NCBI GenBank assembly: GCA_017527155.1
Contig: JAFXQI010000086.1
Location: 1-64,000 of the forward strand
Length of the DNA: 64,000 bases
Reading direction: 5' to 3'
DNA from: Kiritimatiellia bacterium
Lineage (GTDB): Bacteria > Verrucomicrobiota > Kiritimatiellia > CAIQIC01 > Lenti-01
The position numbers and the translations under genes are program-made. Below the pieces are notes generated by a model. That model did not search any database, had not been told where the DNA came from, and saw only the letters and a list, made by a program, of their open reading frames with translations. Below, one piece after another: positions 33,338-41,301 of the stretch (position 1 is its first letter; each line of letters opens with the position of its first letter).

Positions 33338-34837
33338 ATGAAGGTACTTCACAGCATCATTATTTGTCTGGCGCTGCTTGCAATGGGCGGGGCTTGCTCA
33401 GGAAGAGGGGACGCGGACGGGGGACGGAAACCCGAAGGCGGGGCGGCACCGGCGGCGGAGGTGCGTCTTCCGCCGGCATGGGTGGTCACCGACATGGATA
33501 CCGCGGCGCAGGCGGAGGCGGGCGACGTGGATGCCATGGGGTTCGTTGCCCGGGGATACATGGAGTTGGCGACTTCAGAAAACATCGAGGCAAGCGACGA
33601 AGAGCGGCAGGCGATGTTCCGGGAAGCTATGGACTGGGTGACCCGGCGGACCAAGATCATTGCCGACCGCGAGGGTGACGTCGAAAGCGTACGCAAGCGG
33701 GCGGAGGCGGGGGATGCCGCCGCGCAGCGGAACCTAGGGTACCGGTACAGTCTGGGCGTCGATGTCGAAAAGGACGAGTCTTTGGCGTTCGAGTGGACGA
33801 AAAAGGCCGCCGAACAGGGCGATGCCAAGGCAATGTTCAACTTGGCAAACGATTACGCCAAGGGACAGGGCGTCGTGGCGGATGCCGCCGAGGCGCTCGG
33901 ATGGTACCGCAAGGCAGCCGCGGGCTGGCGGGAGCTGGTTGCGAACGGTGGCGTTCAGGCCGGGGACTGCCAGGCGCTGGTGATTACCGGCATGGATTTG
34001 CTCGGTGAGGAGGGCGTCTCGGGGGTGCGGGCCCCCGAGCTCGGGTTGGAGTTCCTCGAAATCGCGGCCTTGGCGGGCGATGCGCCGACCCAGGCCGAGT
34101 TGGGTCTCCGGTACATGCTGGGGGGCGGAGTTCCGCAGGACATGGCGAAGGCCGCAGAATGGTGGCGGAAGGCCGCGGACGGAGGCGAGTGCCGCGCCAT
34201 GCTCTGGCTCGGCACCGCGTACGAGCGCGGCGACGGGGTGGAGAAAGACGATTGCAAGGCCAAGGAGTATTGGGAACGGAGCCATGCCGCCGGGTGGCCC
34301 GCGGCCACCGAGAAACTCCTTTCGCTCGCGGACGAGTACCGCGAAGCGGCGGAAGCGGGCGATGCGTCATCGCAGTTCTTCATGGGGGCTGCTCATGAAT
34401 GCGGGTACGGGACGGAACGGGACGCGGGAGAGGCCGTCGCGTGGTACCGGAAAGCGGCGGAGCAGGGGCATCCGGGAGCGCAGGCGTTCTTGGGATATGC
34501 GCTCCTGGCGGGCGAGGGCACGGAAAAGAACGCGGAGGAAGCGGTCGCGTGGTTCCGCAAGGCCGCCGAACAGGGGAATCCCGAGGCACAGCAGAACCTC
34601 GGCCTGTGCCTGTTCTACGGCGAGGGATGCGAAGAAAACCAGGTGGAAGCGGCGGAGTGGTACCGCAAGGCGGCCGAGCAAGGGGAGGCGGGCGCCATGT
34701 TCAATCTCGGGGCCTGCTACAAGGATGGCACAGGCGTCCCCGAAGACCCCGCCGAGGCGCTTGCTTGGTTCCGTCGTGCGGCGGCGTTGGGGCATCCCCG
34801 CGCGGCCGCGGTCCTGAAGCAAATGGCGTGGGAATAG
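33338..34837 (+). CDS. Sel1-repeat lipoprotein
   Basis: A 499-residue protein with a hydrophobic signal segment and a lipobox-like GGAC (about residue 20), followed by about nine Sel1/TPR-like repeats of about 36 residues (for example AAQRNLGYRYSLGVDVEKDE, AEWWRKAADGGECRAML, GWYRKAAAG, AVAWYRKAAEQGHPGAQ). Such alpha-solenoids scaffold protein complexes. It is 166 bases after the membrane protein gene, same strand, and with higher GC than the genes before it, so its membership in the Ubl unit is uncertain. Start ATG 33338; longer frame upstream has no signal peptide. Confidence 0.8.
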   Translation: MKVLHSIIICLALLAMGGACSGRGDADGGRKPEGGAAPAAEVRLPPAWVVTDMDTAAQAEAGDVDAMGFVARGYMELATSENIEASDEERQAMFREAMDWVTRRTKIIADREGDVESVRKRAEAGDAAAQRNLGYRYSLGVDVEKDESLAFEWTKKAAEQGDAKAMFNLANDYAKGQGVVADAAEALGWYRKAAAGWRELVANGGVQAGDCQALVITGMDLLGEEGVSGVRAPELGLEFLEIAALAGDAPTQAELGLRYMLGGGVPQDMAKAAEWWRKAADGGECRAMLWLGTAYERGDGVEKDDCKAKEYWERSHAAGWPAATEKLLSLADEYREAAEAGDASSQFFMGAAHECGYGTERDAGEAVAWYRKAAEQGHPGAQAFLGYALLAGEGTEKNAEEAVAWFRKAAEQGNPEAQQNLGLCLFYGEGCEENQVEAAEWYRKAAEQGEAGAMFNLGACYKDGTGVPEDPAEALAWFRRAAALGHPRAAAVLKQMAWE

Positions 34838-34850
34838 ATTCGGGAGAGTT

Positions 34851-34870
34851 GTTTCCAATCATGGAAAAAC
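34851..34870. repeat. TTTCCAA-N3-TTGGAAA repeat, decayed unit
   Basis: GTTTCCAATCATGGAAAAAC, one T missing from the right arm. See the clusters at 37003 and 48454. Confidence 0.5.
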
Positions 34871-35202
34871 TAGATGGGGCGGAGGGGCACGCTGCGGGAT
34901 GCACAATTGCAGTGCGCCAGCTGTGGTGAGCGGGACGTAGGAGGGATAGCGGCTCGCCGGGGACGGCTCGCCCCACCAGCGGGCTGGCGGGGGCTGGCCC
35001 TTTTTCTGCCGGGAATTGCCGGAATGATCTGACGGGTTTGTTTGCCATTATGCCCTTTGTCCCTTTTGTTTCCCAATTGTTTCCCGGGAACGTGAATCGG
35101 GCGGGGTTGTCCGCCCGATGCCCTTGTGGAAGTTGTCCCGGGTTGTCCACGTTGTCTCCAAAAAGATGGTGCCGCCCTGCGGGCTGGAAGAGGAAGGGGA
35201 GA

Positions 35203-35224
35203 CGGGCGGGCCGCCCGCGCTCCG
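35203..35224 (-). repeat. Right copy of the 22-bp inverted repeat
   Basis: Exact reverse complement of 23794-23815. Confidence 0.75.
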
Positions 35225-35260
35225 GCAGGGGGCGAAACGAGGGTTGCTAGGTTCTTCAAA

Positions 35261-35276
35261 TATGTTACGATACATA
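35261..35276 (+). promoter_or_regulatory. AbiE promoter/operator, likely leaderless mRNA
   Basis: TATGT/ACATA inverted repeat (TATGTTACGATACATA), of which TACGAT (35266-35271) is a fair -10 element 16 bases after TTGCTA (35244-35249). Transcription would start about 1-3 bases before the ATG at 35281, and no ribosome-binding site precedes it. AbiEi antitoxins bind inverted repeats in their own promoter. Confidence 0.55.
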
Positions 35277-35280
35277 GCCG

Positions 35281-36033
35281 ATGAGTTTATCTCCCGAAAC
35301 AGATTTACAGAAAGCGATGCGCCTCGTCCACCAAAAGGGGGTGGTCACGGCGGCCTATCTGCGGGCTCAAGGGGTAAGCTACCAGAACATGCTCAAGTAT
35401 CGGCGGGGGAAATGGCTGGCCTCCCTCGGGACGGGGGCGTTCTGCGGAAACGGCACGGCGCCGACGCTCGATGCCGCGCTTGCCGCTCTCCGCGAACAGC
35501 TGGGAATCCCGGTCCATCTCGGCGGGAGGACGGCGCTGCTCCGCCGGGGAATCATGCAACAGGTCCCGCTTGGCGGACGCGCGGCCGAAGTGTGCTTGCG
35601 CCGCGGCATCCGGCTTCCGAAGTGGTTTTGCGGCACATTCGCGGGCCAGTTCGTCCGCAACGCGTCGAACCTCCTTCCGGATGAGACGGGCGTGGAGCGC
35701 GGGGACGACGGGGTGGCCTTCTCCTCGCCCGAGCGCGCCTTTCTCGAAGTGGCGGCGGAGGTGCCCCAAAAAGCCTCGGTCGGCGAACTGTACCAGCTGA
35801 TGGAATTCGCCGAAACGCTGCGACCGGGATTGGTCTCGGAACTGTTGTCCACGTGCAGGTCGGTCAAGGCGAAGCGGGTTTTCCTTTTTCTCGCGGACGA
35901 CCTCGGGCACTGGTGGGCGAAAAAGATCGACCGGTCGGCCATCCACCTCGGCACCGGATGCCGCGTGATCGACAAGGGCGGGGTGTTCCAGACGAAATAC
36001 AACCTCGTCGTGGCCCCTTGGAGGGAAACCTGA
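35281..36033 (+). CDS. abiEi: AbiEi-type antitoxin (winged-helix regulator)
   Basis: A 250-residue type IV antitoxin. It has an N-terminal winged helix (residues 1-60, KGVVTAAYLRAQGVSYQNMLKYRRGKW) and a C-terminal AbiEi domain (LHLGGRTALLRRG, then FSSPERAFLEVAAEV and LAPWR-type end). Family members repress their own promoter and neutralise the AbiEii toxin without complex formation. Its stop overlaps the toxin start by TGATG. The upstream inverted repeat is probably its own operator. Confidence 0.87.
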   Translation: MSLSPETDLQKAMRLVHQKGVVTAAYLRAQGVSYQNMLKYRRGKWLASLGTGAFCGNGTAPTLDAALAALREQLGIPVHLGGRTALLRRGIMQQVPLGGRAAEVCLRRGIRLPKWFCGTFAGQFVRNASNLLPDETGVERGDDGVAFSSPERAFLEVAAEVPQKASVGELYQLMEFAETLRPGLVSELLSTCRSVKAKRVFLFLADDLGHWWAKKIDRSAIHLGTGCRVIDKGGVFQTKYNLVVAPWRET

Positions 36034-36950
36034 TGGACAAGTCGTACCTGCGCCAGGCGGAACTGGTCGTGCGGTGCATCCCCGCGATTGCGGCGGAGGA
36101 GTGCTTCGCCCTCAAGGGGGGCACGGCCATCAACCTCTTCGAGCTCGATTTGCCACGGCTCTCCGTGGACATCGACTTGGCATTCCTGCCCGCGACGGAA
36201 CGAGTGACGGCCATCGCGGAAATCGACGCGGCGCTTTCCCGGATTGCGGGACGGTTGCAGGCGCGAGGTGTTGCCGCCCGGTTGCGCGGAACGGACGAAG
36301 CCCGGAAGATCGCCTGCTCCGCGAACGGGGCGGAGATCAAGATCGAGCCGAACTACATCCTCCGGGGCACGGTCCGCCCCGCTCGCCGGATTGAACTGTC
36401 GCCGAAAATGGCCGGGCTGGTGGGGTTGTCGGCGGAAATGACCGTCCTCTCCCGGGAAGAACTGTACGGGGGGAAGTTCTGCGCGGCCCTGGACCGGCAA
36501 CATCCGCGGGACTTGTTCGACGTGGCGCAGTTTTTCAAGCGCGGGGGAAGCGTGCGGGACGTGAAAGACGGTTTTCTCGCACTGGCCATGGGACACAACC
36601 GCCCCCTGCACGAACTGCTCGCACCGCATCCGCTCAACCAGTCCGCAACGTTTGCCGTCCAGTTCGCGGGGATGAGCGACGTGCCGTTTTCCCTTGCCGA
36701 ACACGAGACGGTGTTCAAGCGGCTGGTCGTGGAGATCGACGAAGCGCTCACGCAGGAGGACCGCAGGCGTCTCGTGGCATTCACCGCGCTGGAAGCGGAT
36801 GCGGACATCTTCGGGATTCCGGGGCTGGAGAAACTGCCCGCCATCCAGTGGAAGCGCCGGAATCTGGAAACACTGCGGAACCGGAACCCCCGCAAGTTCG
36901 CCGAAAACGTGAAGGCGCTGGAAGTCGTGTTGCGAACTGCGAGCACGTGA
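36033..36950 (+). CDS. abiEii: AbiEii-type nucleotidyltransferase toxin
   Basis: A 305-residue protein of the DNA polymerase-beta superfamily, AbiEii branch. The motif KGGTAINLF (27 on) is followed by RLSVDIDLAF, the G-[GS]-T ... D-x-D nucleotidyltransferase signature, and further on is REELYGGKFCAALDRQHPRDLFDV, typical of AbiEii. Such toxins transfer nucleotides (usually to tRNA) and block translation; AbiE systems protect against phages and stabilise replicons. The gene's 3' half is overlapped on the other strand by the extended LysR frame. Confidence 0.9.
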   Translation: MDKSYLRQAELVVRCIPAIAAEECFALKGGTAINLFELDLPRLSVDIDLAFLPATERVTAIAEIDAALSRIAGRLQARGVAARLRGTDEARKIACSANGAEIKIEPNYILRGTVRPARRIELSPKMAGLVGLSAEMTVLSREELYGGKFCAALDRQHPRDLFDVAQFFKRGGSVRDVKDGFLALAMGHNRPLHELLAPHPLNQSATFAVQFAGMSDVPFSLAEHETVFKRLVVEIDEALTQEDRRRLVAFTALEADADIFGIPGLEKLPAIQWKRRNLETLRNRNPRKFAENVKALEVVLRTAST

Positions 36951-37981
36951 CGCATGAGGGAGACCAGCAGCTCAGGGGCGGGTGGAAAAGGGGTGAAATG
37001 TTTTTCCAATCGTTGGAAATAACGGGAAAAGTTTTCCAACCATTGGAAAAGTTTTTTCCAATCATTGGAAACTTGCGGCGGGACGGATTGGGCCCGGATC
37101 AGGGGGCTTTTGGGGCGGATGCCGTCGAGGGCGAAGTCGGGGAGGGCGTCGAAGACAGGAGAGAGGGAAGGTGCGAGGGGGGCGCGGCAGACGAAGTGGT
37201 AGGTGGCGGTGGCTTCGGGGTCGCGGAAAGGGATTTTCACGCGGTTGCCGGGATAGGGGCCCAGGCGGGCGGCCTGGTCGGAGTAGAAGCCGGGGAGGTC
37301 GGAGTTGGCGACGATGCGGCGGGCGGCTTCGGTGGTGCCCTGGGCGAGGAACTCGGCGCGGGGGATCTTCCGGCGGCAGAGGGGAATCCAGAAGCCGCTG
37401 TCGCCGAAGAGGACGAAGGTCTCGCCCGCCAGGTCCGCGAAACGCAGGGTCTTGCGCCGCGCCAGGGGATGCACCGGCGGGAGGAGGACGCCGAGGTGCT
37501 CGCGCAGGAAGGCTTTCGATTGCCAGCCGCCGCCCGCCGGGGGACGGAGGAGGACGGCGGCGTCGAGGGTTCCTTCTTCGAGGGCCGCGACGAGGGGGGC
37601 GTCGGCGTCGGCAAGGCGCGATTCGACGGTCTTGCCCGGCAGGGCGCGCGCCAGCAGCGGGGCGAGGACCCACACGGGCATGGGCGCGACGGAGCCGTAG
37701 CGGAAGACACGGGCGGCGCGGTCGGCTTCGCGCACGGCCGCGGAAAGTCCGTCGAGCGCGGAGAGGACGAGGCGGGCGTGCTCGGCGGCGAGGCGCCCGA
37801 GGGGGGCGAGGACGGTGCGCCCGGCGGTGCGGTCGAAGAGGGCCGCCCCGAGTTCGCCTTCGAGTTTCTGCATGGCGCGGCTGAGGGCGGGCTGCGAGAC
37901 GTGCAGCGCCTTCGCCGCCGCCGTGAAGGACCCGCACCGGCCGATTTCCGCGATGCCGCGGAGGAGGTAGGTTTCGATCAT
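36353..37981 (-). CDS. LysR-family regulator with an abnormal 3' extension
   Basis: Residues 1-295 are a normal LysR protein: HTH GSFTAAAKALHVSQPALSRAMQKLE (18-42) and the substrate-binding domain (about 90-295), ending near PDFALDGIRPKSPL. No stop occurs there. The frame continues through the TTTCCAA-N3-TTGGAAA units (read as SNDWKKLFQWLENFS, then YFQRLEKHF) and then antisense to abiEii to 36353, giving 542 residues. The tail looks random. The true stop was probably lost when the repeats settled in, so the C-terminus is uncertain. GTG/ATG: ATG 37981 with GGGAG 10 bases upstream. It follows the DUF234 gene by 22 bases. Confidence 0.75.
   Translation of the reverse strand: MIETYLLRGIAEIGRCGSFTAAAKALHVSQPALSRAMQKLEGELGAALFDRTAGRTVLAPLGRLAAEHARLVLSALDGLSAAVREADRAARVFRYGSVAPMPVWVLAPLLARALPGKTVESRLADADAPLVAALEEGTLDAAVLLRPPAGGGWQSKAFLREHLGVLLPPVHPLARRKTLRFADLAGETFVLFGDSGFWIPLCRRKIPRAEFLAQGTTEAARRIVANSDLPGFYSDQAARLGPYPGNRVKIPFRDPEATATYHFVCRAPLAPSLSPVFDALPDFALDGIRPKSPLIRAQSVPPQVSNDWKKLFQWLENFSRYFQRLEKHFTPFPPAPELLVSLMRHVLAVRNTTSSAFTFSANLRGFRFRSVSRFRRFHWMAGSFSSPGIPKMSASASSAVNATRRLRSSCVSASSISTTSRLNTVSCSARENGTSLIPANWTANVADWLSGCGASSSCRGRLCPMASARKPSFTSRTLPPRLKNCATSNKSRGCCRSRAAQNFPPYSSSRERTVISADNPTSPAIFGDSSIRRAGRTVPRRM
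37003..37071. repeat. Three TTTCCAA-N3-TTGGAAA palindromes in tandem
   Basis: Units at 37003-37019 (N3 TCG), 37032-37050 (CCA, arms of 8) and 37055-37071 (TCA), each a 7-8 bp stem with a three-base middle. They lie inside the run-on part of the LysR frame. Confidence 0.85.
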
Positions 37982-38003
37982 GGTGGTCTTGCTCCCGGAA
38001 TGG

Positions 38004-39449
38004 CTACAGTCCAAGCAGTTTCCGCCCCGGCACCACCGCCGCGAAGAAGCCGCTGCCTTCGACGGCGGGATCGAGATGCCCGTCGTACACCAGCACCGGG
38101 CGCTTGCTCATCCCGGGCCGCAAGGGCAGCCGCTTCATCCGTTCCTCGACTTCGTCCTCGATTTCGGGGCCGATTTCCTTCCGGCGCTTGATTTCCACCA
38201 CGTAGGCGGTCTTCGGGGTCTGGACCAGCAGGTCGATCTGGCAGCCGCCGGGCCGGCCGTCTCGCCCTTTTCGGACGTTCCGGTAGGGGGCGGCGGACTC
38301 GATGGTGGAATGGCCGATGCCGAACAAGGGGGCGATGTCCATGGCGTTGTTGACGACCAGGTTCTCGAACTGGAGGCCCATCACGGTGTTCCAGTCCGGG
38401 AGGGCCTCCAGCGAAGCGAACCGGAAGGCCCCGCGCGCAATCGCCGCGCGGCGGGGCTGGATGTATTTGAGGTAGAAGCGGGTGTAGTTGTCGCGGAGGC
38501 GGTAGCGGGAGACGCGCGCCTCGCGGCCGGTTTCGGGGTTCAGGCCGGGGTCGGAATCGATGAAGCCGCCTTCCTCCAGTTCCCGGAGGCGGTCGCCGAG
38601 CGCGCCGTTGCGGTCGGTACCCAGCCGTGGGGCCAGCTCCGCGCCGCTCGCCGGGCCGTCCGCGAGCAGTTTCAGGATGCGCCGGCGCTCCGCCGCGGCG
38701 GAACCGAAGAGCTGGTGGAAGATGGCGTCGAAGTCCTTGAACAGCACGCCTTCCTTCCGGAAGCACAGGCGCCGGATGTTCTCCCCGGCGGGGAGCCCGG
38801 GATCGATTTCCTCGAGATAGCGCGGCACGCCGCCCGTGACCGACAGGACGTCGAGGATTTCGCGTGGCTGCAGGCGGGCGGCGCCGGGCTTCCAGAATTC
38901 CGCGCATTCCGGCAGGGAGAGCTCGCGCAGGACGTAGTCGCGCGAGAAGCGCCCCGTGAAGCCCGTGTTCCCGAGGATGTTCCTCTTGATCCACGCCGAC
39001 ACGGAACCGCAGACGACGAACACCAGCTTCGCGTGGCGGTGGAACCAGGTTTCCCAGGCGTTGCGGAGGACGGCGGGGAACGTCGGGTCGGCGCCGCCCA
39101 TCCAGGAGATTTCGTCGAGGAGGACGACGGTCCGCTTCGAGTCGTCGATCGCGCGGTCGAGCCAGAAGAACGCGTCCTTCCAGTTCCGCAACGGGAGGAT
39201 CGGCGAATTGGTCAGACGCGCCAGCGTCGCCGCGAACTCGCCGATCTGCTCGTCGTTCGTGGCGGGGCGGTCCGCGTCGGGCGCCAGCCCTTCGAATTCG
39301 AAGAACGCGTCGGCCGTGCGCCGGGCAAATTCGCGGAACAGCGTCGATTTGCCGATCCGCCGACGGCCCCGGCACGCGACGATGGAGGACGTCCGCTTCT
39401 TCCACAGCGATTCCAGATCTAGAAGTTCTTCTTTCCGACCGACGAACAT
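38004..39449 (-). CDS. AAA ATPase with DUF234 nuclease-like C-terminus
   Basis: A 481-residue protein. ATPase part: N-terminal FVGRKEELLDLESL, Walker A GRRRIGKST (about 28-36), Walker B VVLLDEISW, and a sensor-type segment LVFVVCGSVSAWI. After a winged helix (about 270-330) comes the DUF234 region with a PD-(D/E)xK-like core (D in CQIDLLVQT, then VVEIKRR). Relatives occur in bacteria and archaea and may be mobile or defence-linked ATPases, but no reaction has been established. An AGGAGGT site 4 bases before ATG 39449 sets the start. It shares its strand and probably transcript with the LysR gene. Confidence 0.86.
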   Translation of the reverse strand: MFVGRKEELLDLESLWKKRTSSIVACRGRRRIGKSTLFREFARRTADAFFEFEGLAPDADRPATNDEQIGEFAATLARLTNSPILPLRNWKDAFFWLDRAIDDSKRTVVLLDEISWMGGADPTFPAVLRNAWETWFHRHAKLVFVVCGSVSAWIKRNILGNTGFTGRFSRDYVLRELSLPECAEFWKPGAARLQPREILDVLSVTGGVPRYLEEIDPGLPAGENIRRLCFRKEGVLFKDFDAIFHQLFGSAAAERRRILKLLADGPASGAELAPRLGTDRNGALGDRLRELEEGGFIDSDPGLNPETGREARVSRYRLRDNYTRFYLKYIQPRRAAIARGAFRFASLEALPDWNTVMGLQFENLVVNNAMDIAPLFGIGHSTIESAAPYRNVRKGRDGRPGGCQIDLLVQTPKTAYVVEIKRRKEIGPEIEDEVEERMKRLPLRPGMSKRPVLVYDGHLDPAVEGSGFFAAVVPGRKLLGL

Positions 39450-39558
39450 GGGGACCTCCTCATGGGCTGCAACGGCGGCCATCCTCCCGCGGGCGGCCGG
39501 ACAAGTCAAGCGCGGAATTGGGCGTTGTTGAATTTCGCGCTGTCCATTGCGGGAGTTT

Positions 39559-39597
39559 GGAAGCGCGAGATTTGACATTTGCAGATTGCGCGCTTCC
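39559..39597. repeat. GGAAGCGCG inverted repeat
   Basis: GGAAGCGCG (39559-39567) and CGCGCTTCC (39589-39597) with 21 bases between, sharing the core of the REP-like family. It lies in the divergent gap between the ATPase and the flavodoxin-like gene and contains a stray TTGACA. Confidence 0.6.
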
Positions 39598-39699
39598 CAT
39601 GTGCCCCCCATGGCTCCTGCCAAGATGATGCGCCGTACGCATTGAACCATGCAAAGGTTCTATTGGACGGCCGCGGGGGCGGGCCGTAGGATGGGGGGC

Positions 39700-40320
39700 A
39701 TGAAAGCAACCGCCATGTTCGTACTATCCGCCCTCCTGCCGTTCGCGGGATGCGCGCGGGACACCGAAGCCGGAACCACCCAACAGGAGAACCCATCCAT
39801 GCACCGGACGCAAAAACCGCTCGTCGTCTACTACTCCCGCACGGGGGAGAACTACGCCGTCGGCGACATCGCCGAAGGCAACACCGCCATCGTCGCGAAG
39901 ATGATCGCCCAAAAGACGGGCGCGGACCTGTTCGAAATCCGCACCGTCAAGGAATACGCCGCCGACTACACGGAGTGCACGGAGGAGGCCAAGCGCGAGC
40001 TGCGCGACGACGCGCGGCCGGAGATCGCCGGGGACGTGGCGGACTTCGCGCAGTACGGCACGGTGTACGTCGGCTACCCGATCTGGTGGGGGGTGCCGCC
40101 GATGGGCGTTTTCACGTTCATCGAGAAGCACGACTGGGCCGGCAAGACGGTGCGCCCGTTCTGCACGCACGAGGGCAGCGGCCTCGGCGGCTCGGTCCGC
40201 GCGCTCCGGAAGGCGCTCCCCGGCGCCACCGTGGAGGACGGGCTCGCCATCCAGGGCCACGTCGCCCAGGACGACCGCCCCGCCGCCGAAACCGCCGTGG
40301 AGCGGTGGCTCGGGAAATGA
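39700..40320 (+). CDS. Flavodoxin-like lipoprotein
   Basis: A 206-residue protein. The signal peptide ends in the lipobox FAGC (Cys about 19), so it is probably anchored in the membrane. The body is a Flavodoxin_4-type FMN domain: phosphate loop VVYYSRTGENYAVGDIAEGNT, then YGTVYVGYPIWWGVPPMGVFTFIE and FCTHEGSGLGGSVRAL. It starts a redox cluster with an aldo/keto reductase, an NTF2-like protein, a flavin reductase and a second flavodoxin. It is transcribed away from the LysR and ATPase genes. Upstream in-frame ATGs (39649, 39691) would give extensions without signal peptide. Confidence 0.85.
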   Translation: MKATAMFVLSALLPFAGCARDTEAGTTQQENPSMHRTQKPLVVYYSRTGENYAVGDIAEGNTAIVAKMIAQKTGADLFEIRTVKEYAADYTECTEEAKRELRDDARPEIAGDVADFAQYGTVYVGYPIWWGVPPMGVFTFIEKHDWAGKTVRPFCTHEGSGLGGSVRALRKALPGATVEDGLAIQGHVAQDDRPAAETAVERWLGK

Positions 40321-40334
40321 GAGGCCACCCCTCC

Positions 40335-40362
40335 CTAGATACCCAGGTTTCTAGATATCCAG
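40335..40362. repeat. CTAGATAYCCAGG repeat, copy 1
   Basis: CTAGATACCCAGG and TTTCTAGATATCCAG in tandem, in the 102-base gap before the aldo/keto reductase. The 15 bases TTTCTAGATATCCAG (40348-40362) recur exactly at 53594. Confidence 0.6.
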
Positions 40363-40422
40363 GGGGCTTGGAAACCCCGCCACCACGCAACCCACCCACC
40401 CGCAACCCAAAGGAAAACACCC

Positions 40423-41271
40423 ATGGACACCACCACACTCACCCTCAACAACGGCGTCGAATGCCCGGCCGTGGGCATCGGAACCTTCATGCTCTCCCCG
40501 GCGGACGCCGAGAACAGCGTGCGCGAGGCGCTCAAGATGGGCTACCGGCTCGTCGACACCGCCGCCGCCTACCAGAACGAACGCGCCTGCGGACGCGGCC
40601 TCCGCGCGAGCGGCGTCCCGCGCCGGGACGTCTTCCTCTCGACCAAGCTCTGGCCGAGCGACTACGCGAACCCGTGCGCCGTGGACGAGACGCTGGAGCG
40701 GCTCGGCACTGACTACGTGGACCTGCTCTTCCTCCACCAGCCGGCCGGCGACTGGCTTGCGGGCTACCGGCAGCTGGAGAAGGCGCTGCGCGACGGCAAG
40801 GCGCGGTCCATCGGCATCTCGAACTTCGAGGGGCGCTACATGGAGGAGCTGGAGCGGCAGTGGGAGGTCGTCCCGCAGTTCGTCCAGGTCGAGGCGCATC
40901 CCTACTTCCCGCAGCATGAACTCCGCAGGACGCTCGACCGCCTCGGCATCCGCCTGATGAGCTGGTATCCGCTCGGCCACGGCGACAGGGCGCTCCTCGC
41001 GGAGCCGGTCGTCGCGGACATCGCGCGCCGCCTCGGCCGCACCCCCGCGCAGGTCATCCTGCGCTGGCACGTCCAGACGGGCTTCGCCGTCATCCCCGGC
41101 AGCCGCAACGTCGACCACATCCGCGACAACCTCGCCGTCCTCGACTTTTCGCTCACGGACGCCGACATGGCCGCCATCGCCACGCTCGACAAGGGCGTGC
41201 GCTACTACAACCGCACCGACGCGCAGCTCGTGCAGTTCGCCGCCTGGCAGCCGACTTACGAAAAAGCCTAA
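40423..41271 (+). CDS. Aldo/keto reductase
   Basis: A 282-residue NADPH-dependent carbonyl reductase of the AKR superfamily (DkgA/B-like). The catalytic tetrad is recognisable: D in LVDTAAAYQNE (with the Tyr), K in STKLWPSDY and H in DLLFLHQP. A cofactor-binding end (IPGSRNVDHIRDNLAVLDFSLTDAD) follows. Residues about 130-150 hold the AKR signature YLEELERQWEVVPQFVQVEAHPY in a slightly altered form. It is the second gene of the redox cluster. Downstream at 41845-41901 is a possible remnant of another copy's C-terminus. Confidence 0.93.
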   Translation: MDTTTLTLNNGVECPAVGIGTFMLSPADAENSVREALKMGYRLVDTAAAYQNERACGRGLRASGVPRRDVFLSTKLWPSDYANPCAVDETLERLGTDYVDLLFLHQPAGDWLAGYRQLEKALRDGKARSIGISNFEGRYMEELERQWEVVPQFVQVEAHPYFPQHELRRTLDRLGIRLMSWYPLGHGDRALLAEPVVADIARRLGRTPAQVILRWHVQTGFAVIPGSRNVDHIRDNLAVLDFSLTDADMAAIATLDKGVRYYNRTDAQLVQFAAWQPTYEKA

Positions 41272-41301
41272 CCCACCGCACCAATCCAAGGAGACACCGC
41301 A

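Larger units (their letters stand above)
34838..35280. other. 443-bp right edge of the island, repeat-rich
   Basis: Contains a damaged TTTCCAA-TCA-TGGAAA unit (34851-34870), a GCTCGCCCCACC block (34966) that recurs in the left edge (23899), and the right copy of the 22-bp inverted repeat (35203-35224). No gene visible. Confidence 0.55.

Noticed and set aside
39572-39577. TTGACA as -35 of the flavodoxin gene
   Set aside because: It lies inside the GGAAGCGCG inverted repeat and no reasonable -10 follows at 16-19 bases.
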